Positions 1 to 8,714 of a stretch of 42,094 nucleotides of DNA are shown one piece after another. Under the pieces are notes generated by a model that saw nothing but the letters and a program-made list of their open reading frames with translations, made no database searches and was not told where the DNA came from. Both the position numbers and the translations under genes were made by a program. This DNA is from Bacteroidales bacterium (GTDB lineage: Bacteria; Bacteroidota; Bacteroidia; Bacteroidales; PUMT01), in assembly GCA_007133565.1 (NCBI GenBank), contig SLMM01000168.1, positions 1-42,094 of the forward strand, read 5' to 3'. Every line of letters starts with the position of its first letter. Positions within the stretch are counted from its first letter, which is position 1.

Positions 1-965
1 GAGTCGGGCGATTTCGAAATTGAATCGCGCATACCTGTATCGGCTTCAATATTCTTCACTCTCATGTAGTCCATAATTCCCATATTACCCGCTCTGAAGG
101 CATCTGACATAGCTTTGGGGACTTCTGCCTCGGCTTCTATAACCTTGGCGCGCATCTCCTGGGCAAGCGCCTTGTTCTCCTGCTCGAGCGCCACAGCCAT
201 GGCACGGCGCTCCTCAGCCTTGGCCTGGGCAATATTCTTGTCTGCATTGGCCTGGTCCATCTGCAGCACCGCACCAATGTTCTTGCCTATGTCAATATCG
301 GCAATGTCGATAGACAGTATCTCAAATGCCGTTCCGGCGTCAAGCCCTTTTGACAGCACAACCTTGGATATGGAATCCGGATTTTCAAGCACCGCTTTAT
401 GCGATGCAGCCGAACCAATTGATGATACAACACCCTCACCTACCCTGGCAAGAACAGTTTCCTCTCCTGCTCCACCTACAAGCTGCTTGATATTGGCACG
501 AACGGTAACCCTGGCTTTTGCAATAAGCTGAATACCGTCTTTGGCAACTGCAGCTACAGGAGGTGTATCAATCACCTTGGGATTAACCGACATCTGCACG
601 GCATGGAACACATCCCTCCCTGCAAGGTCGATGGCGGTTGCCGATTTGAAGTCCAGGGGAATGTTCGCCTTATCGGCGGAAATGAGAGCATTGACCACGT
701 TTATAACATTACCCCCTGCCAGATAGTGAGCCTCAAGCTGATCGCGCGTCAGTGTAAGCCCGGCTTTGGTTGAGTTGATCATCGCCTTCACGATGACTGA
801 CGGGGGTACCTTCCTCCACCTCATAAATATAAGCTGGATCAGTGATACCCGTACTCCAGAAAGGAGCGCCGAGAACCACATCCCAACCGGGATGAAGTAA
901 AGGATGACCCAGAGCCCTACAAGTGACCCTACAAGTATAAAAATGTAAATTCCAATTTCTTCCAT
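1..965 (-). CDS. floA: Flotillin-like protein FloA (3' end cut by window)
   Basis: FloA is a membrane scaffold protein of the SPFH/flotillin-like class (UPF0365) that organises fluid or ordered membrane domains. Reading the minus strand from the ATG at 965 gives about 321 codons without a stop to the window edge. Family members are about 330 residues, so only the last few residues are missing. The N-terminus is one hydrophobic hairpin-like segment (about residues 5-35). It is followed by a basic stretch and a long Ala/Glu-rich region with repeated AxAxAE-type residues typical of the flotillin coiled coil near the C-terminus. It starts only 5 bases after the NfeD stop, so the two are almost certainly co-transcribed, a pairing known for NfeD and flotillin partners. 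Identification is by recalled family sequence features. Confidence 0.93.
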   Translation of the reverse strand, partial: MEEIGIYIFILVGSLVGLWVILYFIPVGMWFSALLSGVRVSLIQLIFMRWRKVPPSVIVKAMINSTKAGLTLTRDQLEAHYLAGGNVINVVNALISADKANIPLDFKSATAIDLAGRDVFHAVQMSVNPKVIDTPPVAAVAKDGIQLIAKARVTVRANIKQLVGGAGEETVLARVGEGVVSSIGSAASHKAVLENPDSISKVVLSKGLDAGTAFEILSIDIADIDIGKNIGAVLQMDQANADKNIAQAKAEERRAMAVALEQENKALAQEMRAKVIEAEAEVPKAMSDAFRAGNMGIMDYMRVKNIEADTGMRDSISKSPD

Positions 966-970
966 AATTA

Positions 971-1441
971 CTATTCATTAGTTGGTTTAACAATAAGTTT
1001 GTCGCTCAGCACCTTGACCACGGTTATGTCGGTATTCGAATTGATAATATTATCGGCCGATTTTGCATCGTAATACTCCCCGCTCACGATCACTTTGCCA
1101 ATCGGGGCAAGACGTGTGACAGTGGTGCCGGTATCGCCCGGTTTTACTGTTTCTGAATTGACTATGTTTACTTTGCCTTCAAGTTTCGATTCCAGCATCG
1201 TTCGGCGCCAGGTACGGGACTTGAGGGAATAATATACACTCAGGAACATGAACAGCACCGACCCCAGCAGAACATAGTTTCCTGTTGATGTGCCGTAGAT
1301 CTCATAAGAAAGATAGATTCCTGTGCCTATGCAGAGAACCCCTCCTATCCCGGCTATCGTTATGCCGGGTGCGACGAGAAATTCCACCCAAAGCAAAGCA
1401 ATGCCGAGCAGTATAAGGAGTATGATGCCTGTAATTGACAT
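971..1441 (-). CDS. NfeD-like membrane protein
   Basis: This 156-residue protein belongs to the short NfeD class. It has two or three hydrophobic segments in the first 75 residues (about 4-22, 27-45 and 56-72), rich in Gly and Ile. A soluble C-terminal domain of about 70 residues follows, with the GxTGTTxTxLxPxGKV pattern of the NfeD OB-fold. NfeD proteins are thought to work with flotillin-type proteins in membrane quality control or membrane-domain organisation, and the gene directly precedes floA here. No serine-protease domain is present, so it is the truncated form and not the ClpP-fused form. The gap to the upstream SPOR-like gene is 28 bases, consistent with one operon. Confidence 0.9.
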   Translation of the reverse strand: MSITGIILLILLGIALLWVEFLVAPGITIAGIGGVLCIGTGIYLSYEIYGTSTGNYVLLGSVLFMFLSVYYSLKSRTWRRTMLESKLEGKVNIVNSETVKPGDTGTTVTRLAPIGKVIVSGEYYDAKSADNIINSNTDITVVKVLSDKLIVKPTNE

Positions 1442-1469
1442 TTCACGAAATTAATTGACTATATAACCC

Positions 1470-3302
1470 TCATTGGGCCCGATTGTTCAGCAGCCGTGTT
1501 GCTTCTTCCATGCTGATACGCATATCATTCCGGTATGGAATGATAAATGCATCAGGAACCCCGGCCTGCCTTAACCGGTCGCGAACCCTGACAGCCTCTT
1601 CAAAAGTATTAAAATTTCCTGTAGAATAGACATACAGCCCTCTATTATTTAATGAGTACTCCACTTTTTTGCCGCCAGTAACACCTTGCCACCGGTCATG
1701 AATATTTTTTTCAACCATCCGGCTGAGAGCGGCAATCTGCACCCTGAATGTCACAACAGTAGCCTTTTCAATGACTTCCGGTGCAGCAGTTTCCCGGGGA
1801 GGTTCGGGCATTGCAGCTTCCTCAGCCCGGCCCCTGGTATCACGGGTGGCAGCAGGATCATCAGCGGCAGCCCCGGCAGCCTCCTCTGCAGCAACTGCCT
1901 GCAAAACGGCCCTTTCCATCTGTCGTGCCCGTATTACGGGAATTCTTGTACTGTTATTGTAGGCCACAATGAATGCGTCAGTGAAACCCTGACGGTTTAC
2001 CTCGACAAGCCCCCTCTCTGCTTCTGAATGTGTCCTGAATACACCGGCAAAATACCTTGCGGTATTGCTCTCCGGTTCAGTTTCCGACATCAATGGTGTG
2101 AGGCCTCCAAAAATGGATGGACTCATACCTGCATTGAAAAGGCCAAGTTGCACACTGTATGCAAGTCCCCCCGGCAGTTCCGGGTTTGCCGGCACCGGTT
2201 TTTCTTCTGAATAGGGTGTTTCCTGCCGTACTTCAAATCCAAAGTCAATAAATTGCCGGGGTTCCGTTCTATCTGGCTCCGGGAGAGCACTCCGCGAAGT
2301 ACGTGTCAGGGCGGCAACGGTAGTGTACATATCCATTGCCTTTTCCAAAGCCCCGAGGGCTGCCAGCTCCTCTTCATGAGCCTTCAAAAGATACTCCTGC
2401 CTGTACCTTTCACTGCGCAGGTCACCTGCCGTTTCCCTGAGACCGTGTGCCTGCCTGAAGCTTTCCCCTGCAAACTCCTGGTGCTTCATGCCGTTGCTTT
2501 TCAATTCCGGGTTGTGTTGTTCTTCCCTGATCTCATCAAGAAATCGGGATGCAGCCATAAAACGAAGGGCATTAACTTTTTGCATGATTTCAAGTGCCTC
2601 CATGTTAAGCCTGAAAACTTCCTCGTCAATCTCATCAATTCTGCGTTCTATACGCCTCCTGTCTCTCCTCGACACACCTGAATCAAGCTGGTTCCGAAGG
2701 TTCCCCTTTTCATCCTGCAGGTCTGATACCTGCCACATATTGAATGAAGCATCCCTGTAGGGAGACTCCAGGTCAGCCGCTTCAGAAAGCTCGCGACGTG
2801 TGAGCCAGGGTCCCAGCTTTTTTTCACCAAGCACAAGGAACGAAACAGCCATTGAGTCCTGTGATGCCCCGGTGCCTGTTCCCGACCGGTCAGAGGAATT
2901 TTCAGTATTTGATGGAGTAGTGGAAACAACCTCACCTGCGCCGGTATTTGCGCGGGACGCAGCTATCATCCTGAGCTCAATGGCTCTTGCCTGGGTGTAA
3001 AGGCTGTCAGCCTGCCTCTGCACCCTGAATGACTCACGCTCCAGGGCAACGATACTTCTCTCCAGTTCTCCCCTTACCCCTTCACTGGTCGCAAAGGCAA
3101 GCTCCCTGCGCTTCTGGTTGGCAGAACGAGAGAGAGAATCGGCTTTTACCTGGAACCTCAGTGCTCCTGAAATGTACTCCTCGTATTGCAGTTCAAGAGT
3201 GTTTGCCTGCCGGTCTGACCCGGCATGCTGCCCGTATAAAAAACCACCGCTGCCCGTGAGCAGCAGCAATACCAATATGGTCAGGAAACGGAAATGCTTC
3301 AT
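1470..3302 (-). CDS. Exported coiled-coil protein with two SPOR-like domains
   Basis: The product has 610 residues. Residues 1-24 form a clear signal peptide ending before Gln25. Residues 35-115 and 195-330 are rich in Glu, Arg, Leu and Gln and look coiled-coil. Two regions resemble SPOR (sporulation-related, peptidoglycan-binding) repeats. One is near 380-455 and carries YSVQLG and YFAGVFRTHSEAE. The other is near 516-590 and carries FRVQIAAL and YVYSTGNFNTFEEA. An Ala/Glu-rich linker at about 465-510 separates them. SPOR domains bind denuded glycan strands, so a periplasmic cell-wall role is likely, but this exact architecture is not one I can name. It is the first gene of the run into nfeD and floA, with a 28-base gap to nfeD, which suggests a link between wall sensing and membrane-domain proteins. 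The function is inferred. Confidence 0.8.
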   Translation of the reverse strand: MKHFRFLTILVLLLLTGSGGFLYGQHAGSDRQANTLELQYEEYISGALRFQVKADSLSRSANQKRRELAFATSEGVRGELERSIVALERESFRVQRQADSLYTQARAIELRMIAASRANTGAGEVVSTTPSNTENSSDRSGTGTGASQDSMAVSFLVLGEKKLGPWLTRRELSEAADLESPYRDASFNMWQVSDLQDEKGNLRNQLDSGVSRRDRRRIERRIDEIDEEVFRLNMEALEIMQKVNALRFMAASRFLDEIREEQHNPELKSNGMKHQEFAGESFRQAHGLRETAGDLRSERYRQEYLLKAHEEELAALGALEKAMDMYTTVAALTRTSRSALPEPDRTEPRQFIDFGFEVRQETPYSEEKPVPANPELPGGLAYSVQLGLFNAGMSPSIFGGLTPLMSETEPESNTARYFAGVFRTHSEAERGLVEVNRQGFTDAFIVAYNNSTRIPVIRARQMERAVLQAVAAEEAAGAAADDPAATRDTRGRAEEAAMPEPPRETAAPEVIEKATVVTFRVQIAALSRMVEKNIHDRWQGVTGGKKVEYSLNNRGLYVYSTGNFNTFEEAVRVRDRLRQAGVPDAFIIPYRNDMRISMEEATRLLNNRAQ

Positions 3303-3561
3303 TTGTCGCTAAGTTAATTAACAAACCAGACTTTAAAATTACTATATTTAAAATAATTTCCCTAACCTGTTAAATTGTCACTAAACAGAAACGTTAGAAC
3401 TATTGCAGCCTTTCTTCAAACAATTTTACCTGAAAGGTTGTTGATAAAAATAATTTTTCACACCGGTTTAAACGGCAGAAAGTTTCTATCTTTACGTAAA
3501 CCCCCTGGCCCAGTATTAAAAACCGGTCTATTATTGGATAATAACCTTAAAAATCACAACA

Positions 3562-4026
3562 ATGGCTACAAAACTGAATCCCGGCGACAAGGCCCCCGAT
3601 TTTTCATCGAAAGATCAGAAAGGAGAGGAAATAAGCCTCGAAAAACTCAAAGGAAAGAAAATAATACTATATTTTTACCCGAAAGACAACACCCCGGGAT
3701 GTACGGCCGAGGCCTGCAGCCTGAGAGACGGCTACGACAGGCTTCTGGAGGCCGGGTTTGTGGTTGTTGGTGTAAGCCCTGACAGTGAAAAGTCTCACGT
3801 TAACTTTGCCGCTAAACACAACCTGCCTTTCCATCTCATCGCCGATACGGAAATGGAGATGCTCAAACAGTACGGGGCATGGGGTGAAAAGAAGATGTAC
3901 GGTAAAACCTATGAAGGTGTGATAAGAACCACTTTCGTGATATCGGAAAATGGCACCATCGAGCATGTCATACCAAAGGTCGACACCAAAAACCATGCAG
4001 AACAGATAATGGCTTTATATAACTAA
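3562..4026 (+). CDS. bcp: Thioredoxin-dependent peroxiredoxin (Bcp/PrxQ type)
   Basis: Bcp reduces hydrogen peroxide and organic or fatty-acid hydroperoxides using thioredoxin, in the cytoplasm. The 154-residue protein has the usual length. The thioredoxin-fold core carries YPKDNTPGCTAEAC, giving the peroxidatic Cys47 and a resolving Cys52 five residues later, the atypical 2-Cys arrangement of the BCP subfamily. The conserved Thr44 and Pro45 precede the active Cys, and GVSPDS and RTTFVI match later family positions. The ATG at 3562 follows an upstream divergent region of 259 bases. recA begins 13 bases after the stop, so the two are probably transcribed together, linking peroxide defence with DNA repair. 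Confidence 0.96.
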   Translation: MATKLNPGDKAPDFSSKDQKGEEISLEKLKGKKIILYFYPKDNTPGCTAEACSLRDGYDRLLEAGFVVVGVSPDSEKSHVNFAAKHNLPFHLIADTEMEMLKQYGAWGEKKMYGKTYEGVIRTTFVISENGTIEHVIPKVDTKNHAEQIMALYN

Positions 4027-4039
4027 CCTTTAGGACTAA

Positions 4040-5083
4040 ATGGAAAAAACTGAGAACGGGAAAAAAGATAACAAGACACAAAACCAGAACAGGGAAAAGC
4101 TCAAGGCACTGCAACTGACTCTTGACAGAATTGACAAGGAGTACGGAAAGGGTGCCATCATGAAAATGGGTGACGCAGCAGTTGATGACGTGGCATCGAT
4201 CCCATCGGGATCCATTGCGCTTGATATGGCAATAGGGGTCGGCGGCTTCCCCCGTGGCAGGGTGGTCGAGATATACGGCCCGGAATCTTCGGGCAAGACA
4301 ACACTGGCCATTCATGCAATTGCCCAGGCCCAGAAAGCCGGCGGCATAGCGGCGTTTATCGATGCCGAGCATGCATTCGACCGCTTTTATGCTGAAAAGC
4401 TGGGCGTAGATATCGAGAATCTTCTGATATCGCAACCCGATAACGGTGAACAGGCGCTGGAAATTACCGATCACCTTATCAGGTCTGGTGCCATAGACAT
4501 CATAGTAATAGACTCGGTGGCTGCGCTTACTCCCAAATCGGAGATCGAAGGGGAAATGGGCGACTCGAAAATGGGGCTCCAGGCACGGCTTATGTCACAA
4601 GCGCTGAGGAAACTTACCGCAAACATAAGCAAGACCAAAACATGTTGCATCTTCATTAACCAGCTCAGGGAGAAGATTGGTGTAATGTTCGGGAACCCAG
4701 AAACGACCACAGGCGGTAATGCACTTAAATTTTACGCCTCCGTAAGGATCGACATAAGGCGGATAAGTCAGATCAAAGAGGGTGACGAGGTGATCGGCAA
4801 CCGTACCAGGGTCAAGATAATCAAGAACAAAATAGCCCCTCCGTTCAGGAAAGCTGAGTTTGACATCATGTACGGGGAGGGCATTTCGGCAACCGGAGAG
4901 ATAATAGACCTGGGAGTCGATTATGAGATAATTAAAAAGAGCGGGTCATGGTTCAGCTATGGAGATACCAGGCTGGGACAGGGACGGGATGCAGTCAAAC
5001 AATTGCTTGCTGACAATCCCGAACTGACCGAAGAGCTGGAATCCAGGATCCGTGAAGCCATTAAGAACACTAAAAAGCAATAA
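4040..5083 (+). CDS. recA: Recombinase RecA
   Basis: RecA forms ATP-dependent filaments on single-stranded DNA, catalyses strand exchange in homologous recombination, and promotes LexA autocleavage in the SOS response where LexA exists. The 347-residue product has the Walker A motif GPESSGKT at residues 80-87, the Walker B stretch [10 protein letters not shown], the [12 protein letters not shown] loop L1 and the [13 protein letters not shown] region L2. The N-terminal 20 residues are a Lys/Asn/Glu-rich extension typical of Bacteroidota RecA. It is full length with no intein or frameshift. I see no SOS box in the 13 bases upstream, so it probably depends on the promoter in front of bcp. Confidence 0.99.
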   Translation: MEKTENGKKDNKTQNQNREKLKALQLTLDRIDKEYGKGAIMKMGDAAVDDVASIPSGSIALDMAIGVGGFPRGRVVEIYGPESSGKTTLAIHAIAQAQKAGGIAAFIDAEHAFDRFYAEKLGVDIENLLISQPDNGEQALEITDHLIRSGAIDIIVIDSVAALTPKSEIEGEMGDSKMGLQARLMSQALRKLTANISKTKTCCIFINQLREKIGVMFGNPETTTGGNALKFYASVRIDIRRISQIKEGDEVIGNRTRVKIIKNKIAPPFRKAEFDIMYGEGISATGEIIDLGVDYEIIKKSGSWFSYGDTRLGQGRDAVKQLLADNPELTEELESRIREAIKNTKKQ

Positions 5084-5094
5084 ACCGACCAAAC

Positions 5095-7185
5095 ATGACA
5101 GGAAAGAATCTGATACTTCTGGCTTTGGCTACCTTGCTGGCAACACTTGCGTGCGAAAGGAGGCCTGATGAACCGGAGCCCGATTTTTCGGGACAACTGA
5201 CTGCCGGGGAAATAGAGGGGGGCATACTGACTCCCGAAATACTATGGAAATTCGGCAGGGTAAGCGACCCAAGGCTATCGCCCGACGGCACGAAAGCCGT
5301 TTATGGCGTTAGCAGATATGATTACAATACGAACATGAGCAAGACGGATATCTGCATTATCGACCTTTCAACAAGGGAGGAGGAGATCCTGACTGACCAC
5401 CCGGGCAGAAATTATGCTGCCCGCTGGCGCCCCGACGGTGAGCGGATCGGATACCTTAGCGACGAAAGCGGATCGGTCCAGCTCTGGGAAATCAATCCCG
5501 ACGGTACCGGAAAAAGAATGGTCTCCGATATTGACGGAGGGATAACGGGATTCGCCTACTCTCCGGCCGGCGACAATATTTACTACACAAAGCAGGTTAA
5601 GCTTGACGAAACCCCGCAGGAAATGTATCCGGACCTTCCGCTTATTGATGTGCGCATTGAAGATGAGCTTATGTACAAGCACTGGTCATCCTGGCACAAC
5701 TATTCATACAGCCACATATTTATCGCACCCTACGATGATGGCTCACTGGGTACGGCAACCGACATAATGGAGGGCGAAAGGCATGATTCACCACTGGCCC
5801 CCTTCTACAATCAGGCAGGAATAGCATGGAGCAGTGACGGAAGAATAGTTGCATATACAAGCAAGAAGATGGGAAGGACCGAATACGCACAGAGCACCGA
5901 TGCCGATATCTACCTCTATTATCTTGATACGGGTGAAACAAGGAACATAACAAGGGATAACAGAGGTTATGACAGATACCCGGTGTTTTCGCCCGACGGC
6001 CGCTACCTGGCATGGCAGAGCATGGAAACCCCGGGCTACGAATCGGATAAGGCTCGCCTCTTCATCTATAACCTGTCGACAGGTGTAAAGACATACCTGA
6101 CAAGGGATTTTGAAGAGAATGCATCAGGTTTTGCCTGGGGCGCGGACAGCCAGCATATATTCTTCATTAGCGGCGAAAATGCAACATACCAGATATTCAG
6201 CATAAATTTACAAACCCGCGATGTAACCAGGATAACAACCGGCAAACACAATATCAATTCGATAGATGTCAGCAATGGTGTGCTTATTGCCGATAAAATG
6301 TCCATGTCAATGGCAAGCGAACTTTTCAGGATAAATCCGGTTACCGGCAACGAGACACAGCTCACTTTCACCAACCAGCATATCTATGACAATATAGGCA
6401 TGGGGACGGTGAGGGAAAGGTGGGTAAGGACCACTGACGGGAAGGATATGCTTGTATGGATAATCTATCCGCCTGACTTTGACTCCACGAAGGAGTATCC
6501 TGCCCTCCTCTATTGCCAGGGCGGACCGCAAAGTGCGGTAAGCCAGTTTTTTTCATACCGGTGGAACTTCCAGCTGATGGCTGCCAACGGTTATGTGATT
6601 GTTGCACCAAACCGTAGGGGCCTGCCCACATTCGGACAGGAATGGAACAGGCAGATAAGCGGTGACTGGGGCGGACAGGCTATGGATGACTACCTGTCGG
6701 CCATTGATGAGCTGGCACGCGAGCCATATATTGACAGGGAACGGCTGGGGGCCGTGGGAGCAAGCTTCGGCGGATACTCGGTGTTCCAGCTGGCTGGCAC
6801 CCACGAGGGACGGTTTAAAGCTTTTATTTCACACAACGGGGTATTCAACCTTGAGAGCATGTATGCAGCCACCGAGGAGACATTTTTCGTGAACCACGAC
6901 CTGGGAGGGCCATTCTGGAGAAGGCCAAGGCCGGTAAGCTATGACCGGTTTTCACCTCACCTTTACGTGGAGAACTGGGATACGCCGATACTCATCATAA
7001 CGGGTGAACTGGATTACAGGGTTCCCTACAATGAGGGAATGCAGGCTTTTAATATTGCAAGGCTCAGGGGAATCCCAGCAAGGTACCTGCACTTTCCAAA
7101 TGAAGGGCACTGGGTACTGCAGCCGCAGAACGGGATTTTGTGGCAGAGGGAATTTTTTGCCTGGCTGGACAGGTGGCTAAATTGA
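5095..7185 (+). CDS. S9 family peptidase (dipeptidyl/acylaminoacyl-peptidase type), lipoprotein
   Basis: This 696-residue protein is a serine peptidase of the prolyl oligopeptidase family. The N-terminus has a lipoprotein signal with lipobox LATLAC and acylated Cys20, so it should be anchored in the cell envelope. Residues 45-430 form a beta-propeller with repeated PDG motifs (SPDGT, RPDGE, NPDGT, SPDGR). Residues 440-696 form the alpha/beta-hydrolase domain. The catalytic triad is Ser557 in GASFGG, Asp640 in GELDYRVP and His672 in NEGHW. These enzymes remove dipeptides or acyl-amino acids from peptide N-termini; the exact specificity cannot be read from sequence. It lies 11 bases after recA, probably by operon organisation and not by functional link. 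Confidence 0.93.
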   Translation: MTGKNLILLALATLLATLACERRPDEPEPDFSGQLTAGEIEGGILTPEILWKFGRVSDPRLSPDGTKAVYGVSRYDYNTNMSKTDICIIDLSTREEEILTDHPGRNYAARWRPDGERIGYLSDESGSVQLWEINPDGTGKRMVSDIDGGITGFAYSPAGDNIYYTKQVKLDETPQEMYPDLPLIDVRIEDELMYKHWSSWHNYSYSHIFIAPYDDGSLGTATDIMEGERHDSPLAPFYNQAGIAWSSDGRIVAYTSKKMGRTEYAQSTDADIYLYYLDTGETRNITRDNRGYDRYPVFSPDGRYLAWQSMETPGYESDKARLFIYNLSTGVKTYLTRDFEENASGFAWGADSQHIFFISGENATYQIFSINLQTRDVTRITTGKHNINSIDVSNGVLIADKMSMSMASELFRINPVTGNETQLTFTNQHIYDNIGMGTVRERWVRTTDGKDMLVWIIYPPDFDSTKEYPALLYCQGGPQSAVSQFFSYRWNFQLMAANGYVIVAPNRRGLPTFGQEWNRQISGDWGGQAMDDYLSAIDELAREPYIDRERLGAVGASFGGYSVFQLAGTHEGRFKAFISHNGVFNLESMYAATEETFFVNHDLGGPFWRRPRPVSYDRFSPHLYVENWDTPILIITGELDYRVPYNEGMQAFNIARLRGIPARYLHFPNEGHWVLQPQNGILWQREFFAWLDRWLN

Positions 7186-7568
7186 GCATTTTTACACACA
7201 TACTTTTTATCGCGGTTATCCTGGTAACTTATGTAATTGCAATAATTACCATAAAGCCGTTCATGATAAACTACAGGCGAAAGTATTCAACTCTCTGCCT
7301 CAAGATAAGCTACCTGCTATACCTTGCCGTATTTCTGGCAGCAATATACTGTTTTGTGTTTTTTGGCGACCTGGACCTTGACAGGCGTTTCAGAGACACT
7401 TTTTTCATCATATCCATGGTTTTGCTGTTTCTTCCCAACCTTGGTATGATGGCGCGAAGGTCGGTCAGGCATCAGAGGGTGTTCTACAACTACTTTTTTT
7501 CTGTCCTGAACCTGTTCATGATATACTTCATATGGTTCCTGCTTTCGCATACCGAATGGCTTTTCTGA
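7182..7568 (+). CDS. Small hydrophobic membrane protein of unknown function
   Basis: I do not recognise this protein. The reading frame gives about 128 residues from a TTG at 7182 that overlaps the stop of the S9 peptidase gene (TTGA), preceded by a purine-rich AGGTGG. GTG codons at 7173 and 7140 are alternative starts that would lie inside the peptidase gene. Four hydrophobic segments are visible (about residues 3-24, 38-60, 68-86 and 100-122). A basic, positively charged loop with RRSVRHQR precedes the last one, and a short acidic DLDLDRR sits before the third. It is probably an inner-membrane protein translated by coupling to the peptidase. It converges on miaA. Confidence 0.6.
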   Translation: MSIFTHILFIAVILVTYVIAIITIKPFMINYRRKYSTLCLKISYLLYLAVFLAAIYCFVFFGDLDLDRRFRDTFFIISMVLLFLPNLGMMARRSVRHQRVFYNYFFSVLNLFMIYFIWFLLSHTEWLF

Positions 7569-7582
7569 TAAGGGAACGGGCT

Positions 7583-7596
7583 GCCGGAACGCCGGC
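7583..7596. terminator. GC-rich hairpin between convergent genes
   Basis: The 14 bases form a perfect 5-bp stem (GCCGG / CCGGC) with a four-base AACG loop, midway between the stop of the membrane-protein gene at 7568 and the stop of miaA at 7610. The position suits a bidirectional transcription stop, but there is no T-tract on either side, so the role is uncertain. Confidence 0.3.
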
Positions 7597-7609
7597 TGAC
7601 AAAGGTGTG

Positions 7610-8593
7610 TCATGCAGGTCTGGCAGACTTGCGGTAACGGCTGATTATCTCCTGCGCCAGCTCCACTTTTCTTTCGATGCTGAGGGCGTGATCGATCCAG
7701 TGTATCTGGTAACCGCTCCGCTCCATTTTCCTGAACCAGGTCATCTGCCTCTTGGCAAACTGGTGAATTGCAGTGTTTAGACGGTCCCTCATTTCCCCGA
7801 AAGGGATATCTCCGGTAACATACATGGTGACATACTTATATTCGAGGCCGTAGAACAACAGGTCTGCCGGGGCAATGCCGCAGGCCAGCAACCTTTCAAC
7901 CTCTTCAACAAGGCCCTCCCTCAATCTCGCATCAAGCCGGGCAGTTATACACTGCCTGCGCTCATCACGGCCAATGGCTACTCCAAGAATGACCGGTTTG
8001 AAACGGGGAAAGCTGAAACCGGAATGGCCATGCTTTTCCCTGTAGTGGGCAATTTCAATTGCCCTGATAAGCCTGTTGCGCGACGATGTGTCAGATACGT
8101 TGTGAAGCTTCTCGAGGCTGGAGAGCATGCCGGCAAGTTCAGCATCACTCTTATCATGCAGCTCCTTCCTGAGAGCATGGTTGTGCGGCACATTGACCAG
8201 TTCATAGGCGCCGAGAACTGCTTCAAGGTACATGCCTGACCCTCCGCACAGGACCGGTTGCCTGCCCCGGCCTGTGATATCTTGCCAGGCCCTTGCAAAA
8301 TCCTGCTGATACTCATAAACACTGTACTTATACCCGGCATCGGCTATATCGATCAGGTGGTAAGAAATTCGTTTGCCTCCAACATGATATTCCGAATAAT
8401 CCTTCCCGGTGCCCAGGTCCATGCCCCGGTATACCTGGCGGGAATCGGCACTTATTATCTCGCCGTTAACTGCAAGGGCAAGCCTGACAGCAAAAGATGT
8501 TTTTCCTGAGGCGGTAGGCCCCAGGACGGTCACAAGCAGGGGAAGGTCGTTTTCAATATCCTTTGTCACATCGTTTTCAATATCCTTTGTCAC
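7610..8593 (-). CDS. miaA: tRNA dimethylallyltransferase MiaA
   Basis: MiaA transfers a dimethylallyl group to N6 of A37 in tRNAs that read codons beginning with U. The 327-residue frame has the P-loop GPTASGKT at residues 25-32, the substrate motif ISADSRQVYRGMDLGTGK, CGGSGMYLEAVL, and the C-terminal KRQMTWFRK found in the family. The start is unusual. The frame opens with GTG at 8593, and the first 24 bases are exactly repeated next to it, so a second in-frame GTG lies at 8569. Both copies also contain an out-of-frame ATGTGA. There is no ATG start in frame before the upstream stop. Either GTG could serve, giving 327 or 319 residues. Confidence 0.95.
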   Translation of the reverse strand: MTKDIENDVTKDIENDLPLLVTVLGPTASGKTSFAVRLALAVNGEIISADSRQVYRGMDLGTGKDYSEYHVGGKRISYHLIDIADAGYKYSVYEYQQDFARAWQDITGRGRQPVLCGGSGMYLEAVLGAYELVNVPHNHALRKELHDKSDAELAGMLSSLEKLHNVSDTSSRNRLIRAIEIAHYREKHGHSGFSFPRFKPVILGVAIGRDERRQCITARLDARLREGLVEEVERLLACGIAPADLLFYGLEYKYVTMYVTGDIPFGEMRDRLNTAIHQFAKRQMTWFRKMERSGYQIHWIDHALSIERKVELAQEIISRYRKSARPA

Positions 8594-8594
8594 A
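8547..8594. repeat. Perfect 24-bp tandem duplication at the miaA start
   Basis: Two adjacent, identical 24-base units lie at 8547-8570 and 8571-8594. They encode the octapeptide repeat (M/V)TKDIEND at the N-terminus of MiaA, and each carries a GTG codon that could initiate translation. An exact duplication with no divergence suggests a recent slippage event or a copy-number-variable site. Confidence 0.9.
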
Positions 8595-8667
8595 TCCTGA
8601 TCTTTTGCAAAGTAAACATTGAATGGCTAAATTCTGTTATTTTGTCGGTTTTGTCAAAAAAAACAAA

Positions 8668-8675
8668 TAATTTTG
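8668..8675 (+). promoter_or_regulatory. Candidate Bacteroidota -7 element upstream of metal-uptake operon
   Basis: The octamer TAATTTTG matches the TAnnTTTG -7 consensus of Bacteroidota primary-sigma promoters and lies 40 bases before the ATG of the binding-protein gene. TTTG tetramers upstream are at spacings of 14 and 23, not the ideal 19-21, so the -33 element is weak. AT-rich partly palindromic DNA follows it (ATTTGAAT then ATTCTAAAT), where a metalloregulator could bind; that part is inference. Confidence 0.4.
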
Positions 8676-8714
8676 CTATTTGAATGTATTCTAAATAATT
8701 ATTGCCGCTCAGGA

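Noticed and set aside
115-726. Plus-strand open frames at the window start
   Set aside because: They are antisense to the floA frame, which has clear flotillin-like residues, and their products are Ser/Ala-rich without motifs.
3467-3494. Promoter-like TATCTTTA upstream of bcp
   Set aside because: It departs from TAnnTTTG at the last base and the spacing to TTTA is 16 bases, so I did not list it.
3375-3782. Plus-strand frame spanning the gap before bcp
   Set aside because: Its second half lies in the wrong frame of bcp and the first half has no support.
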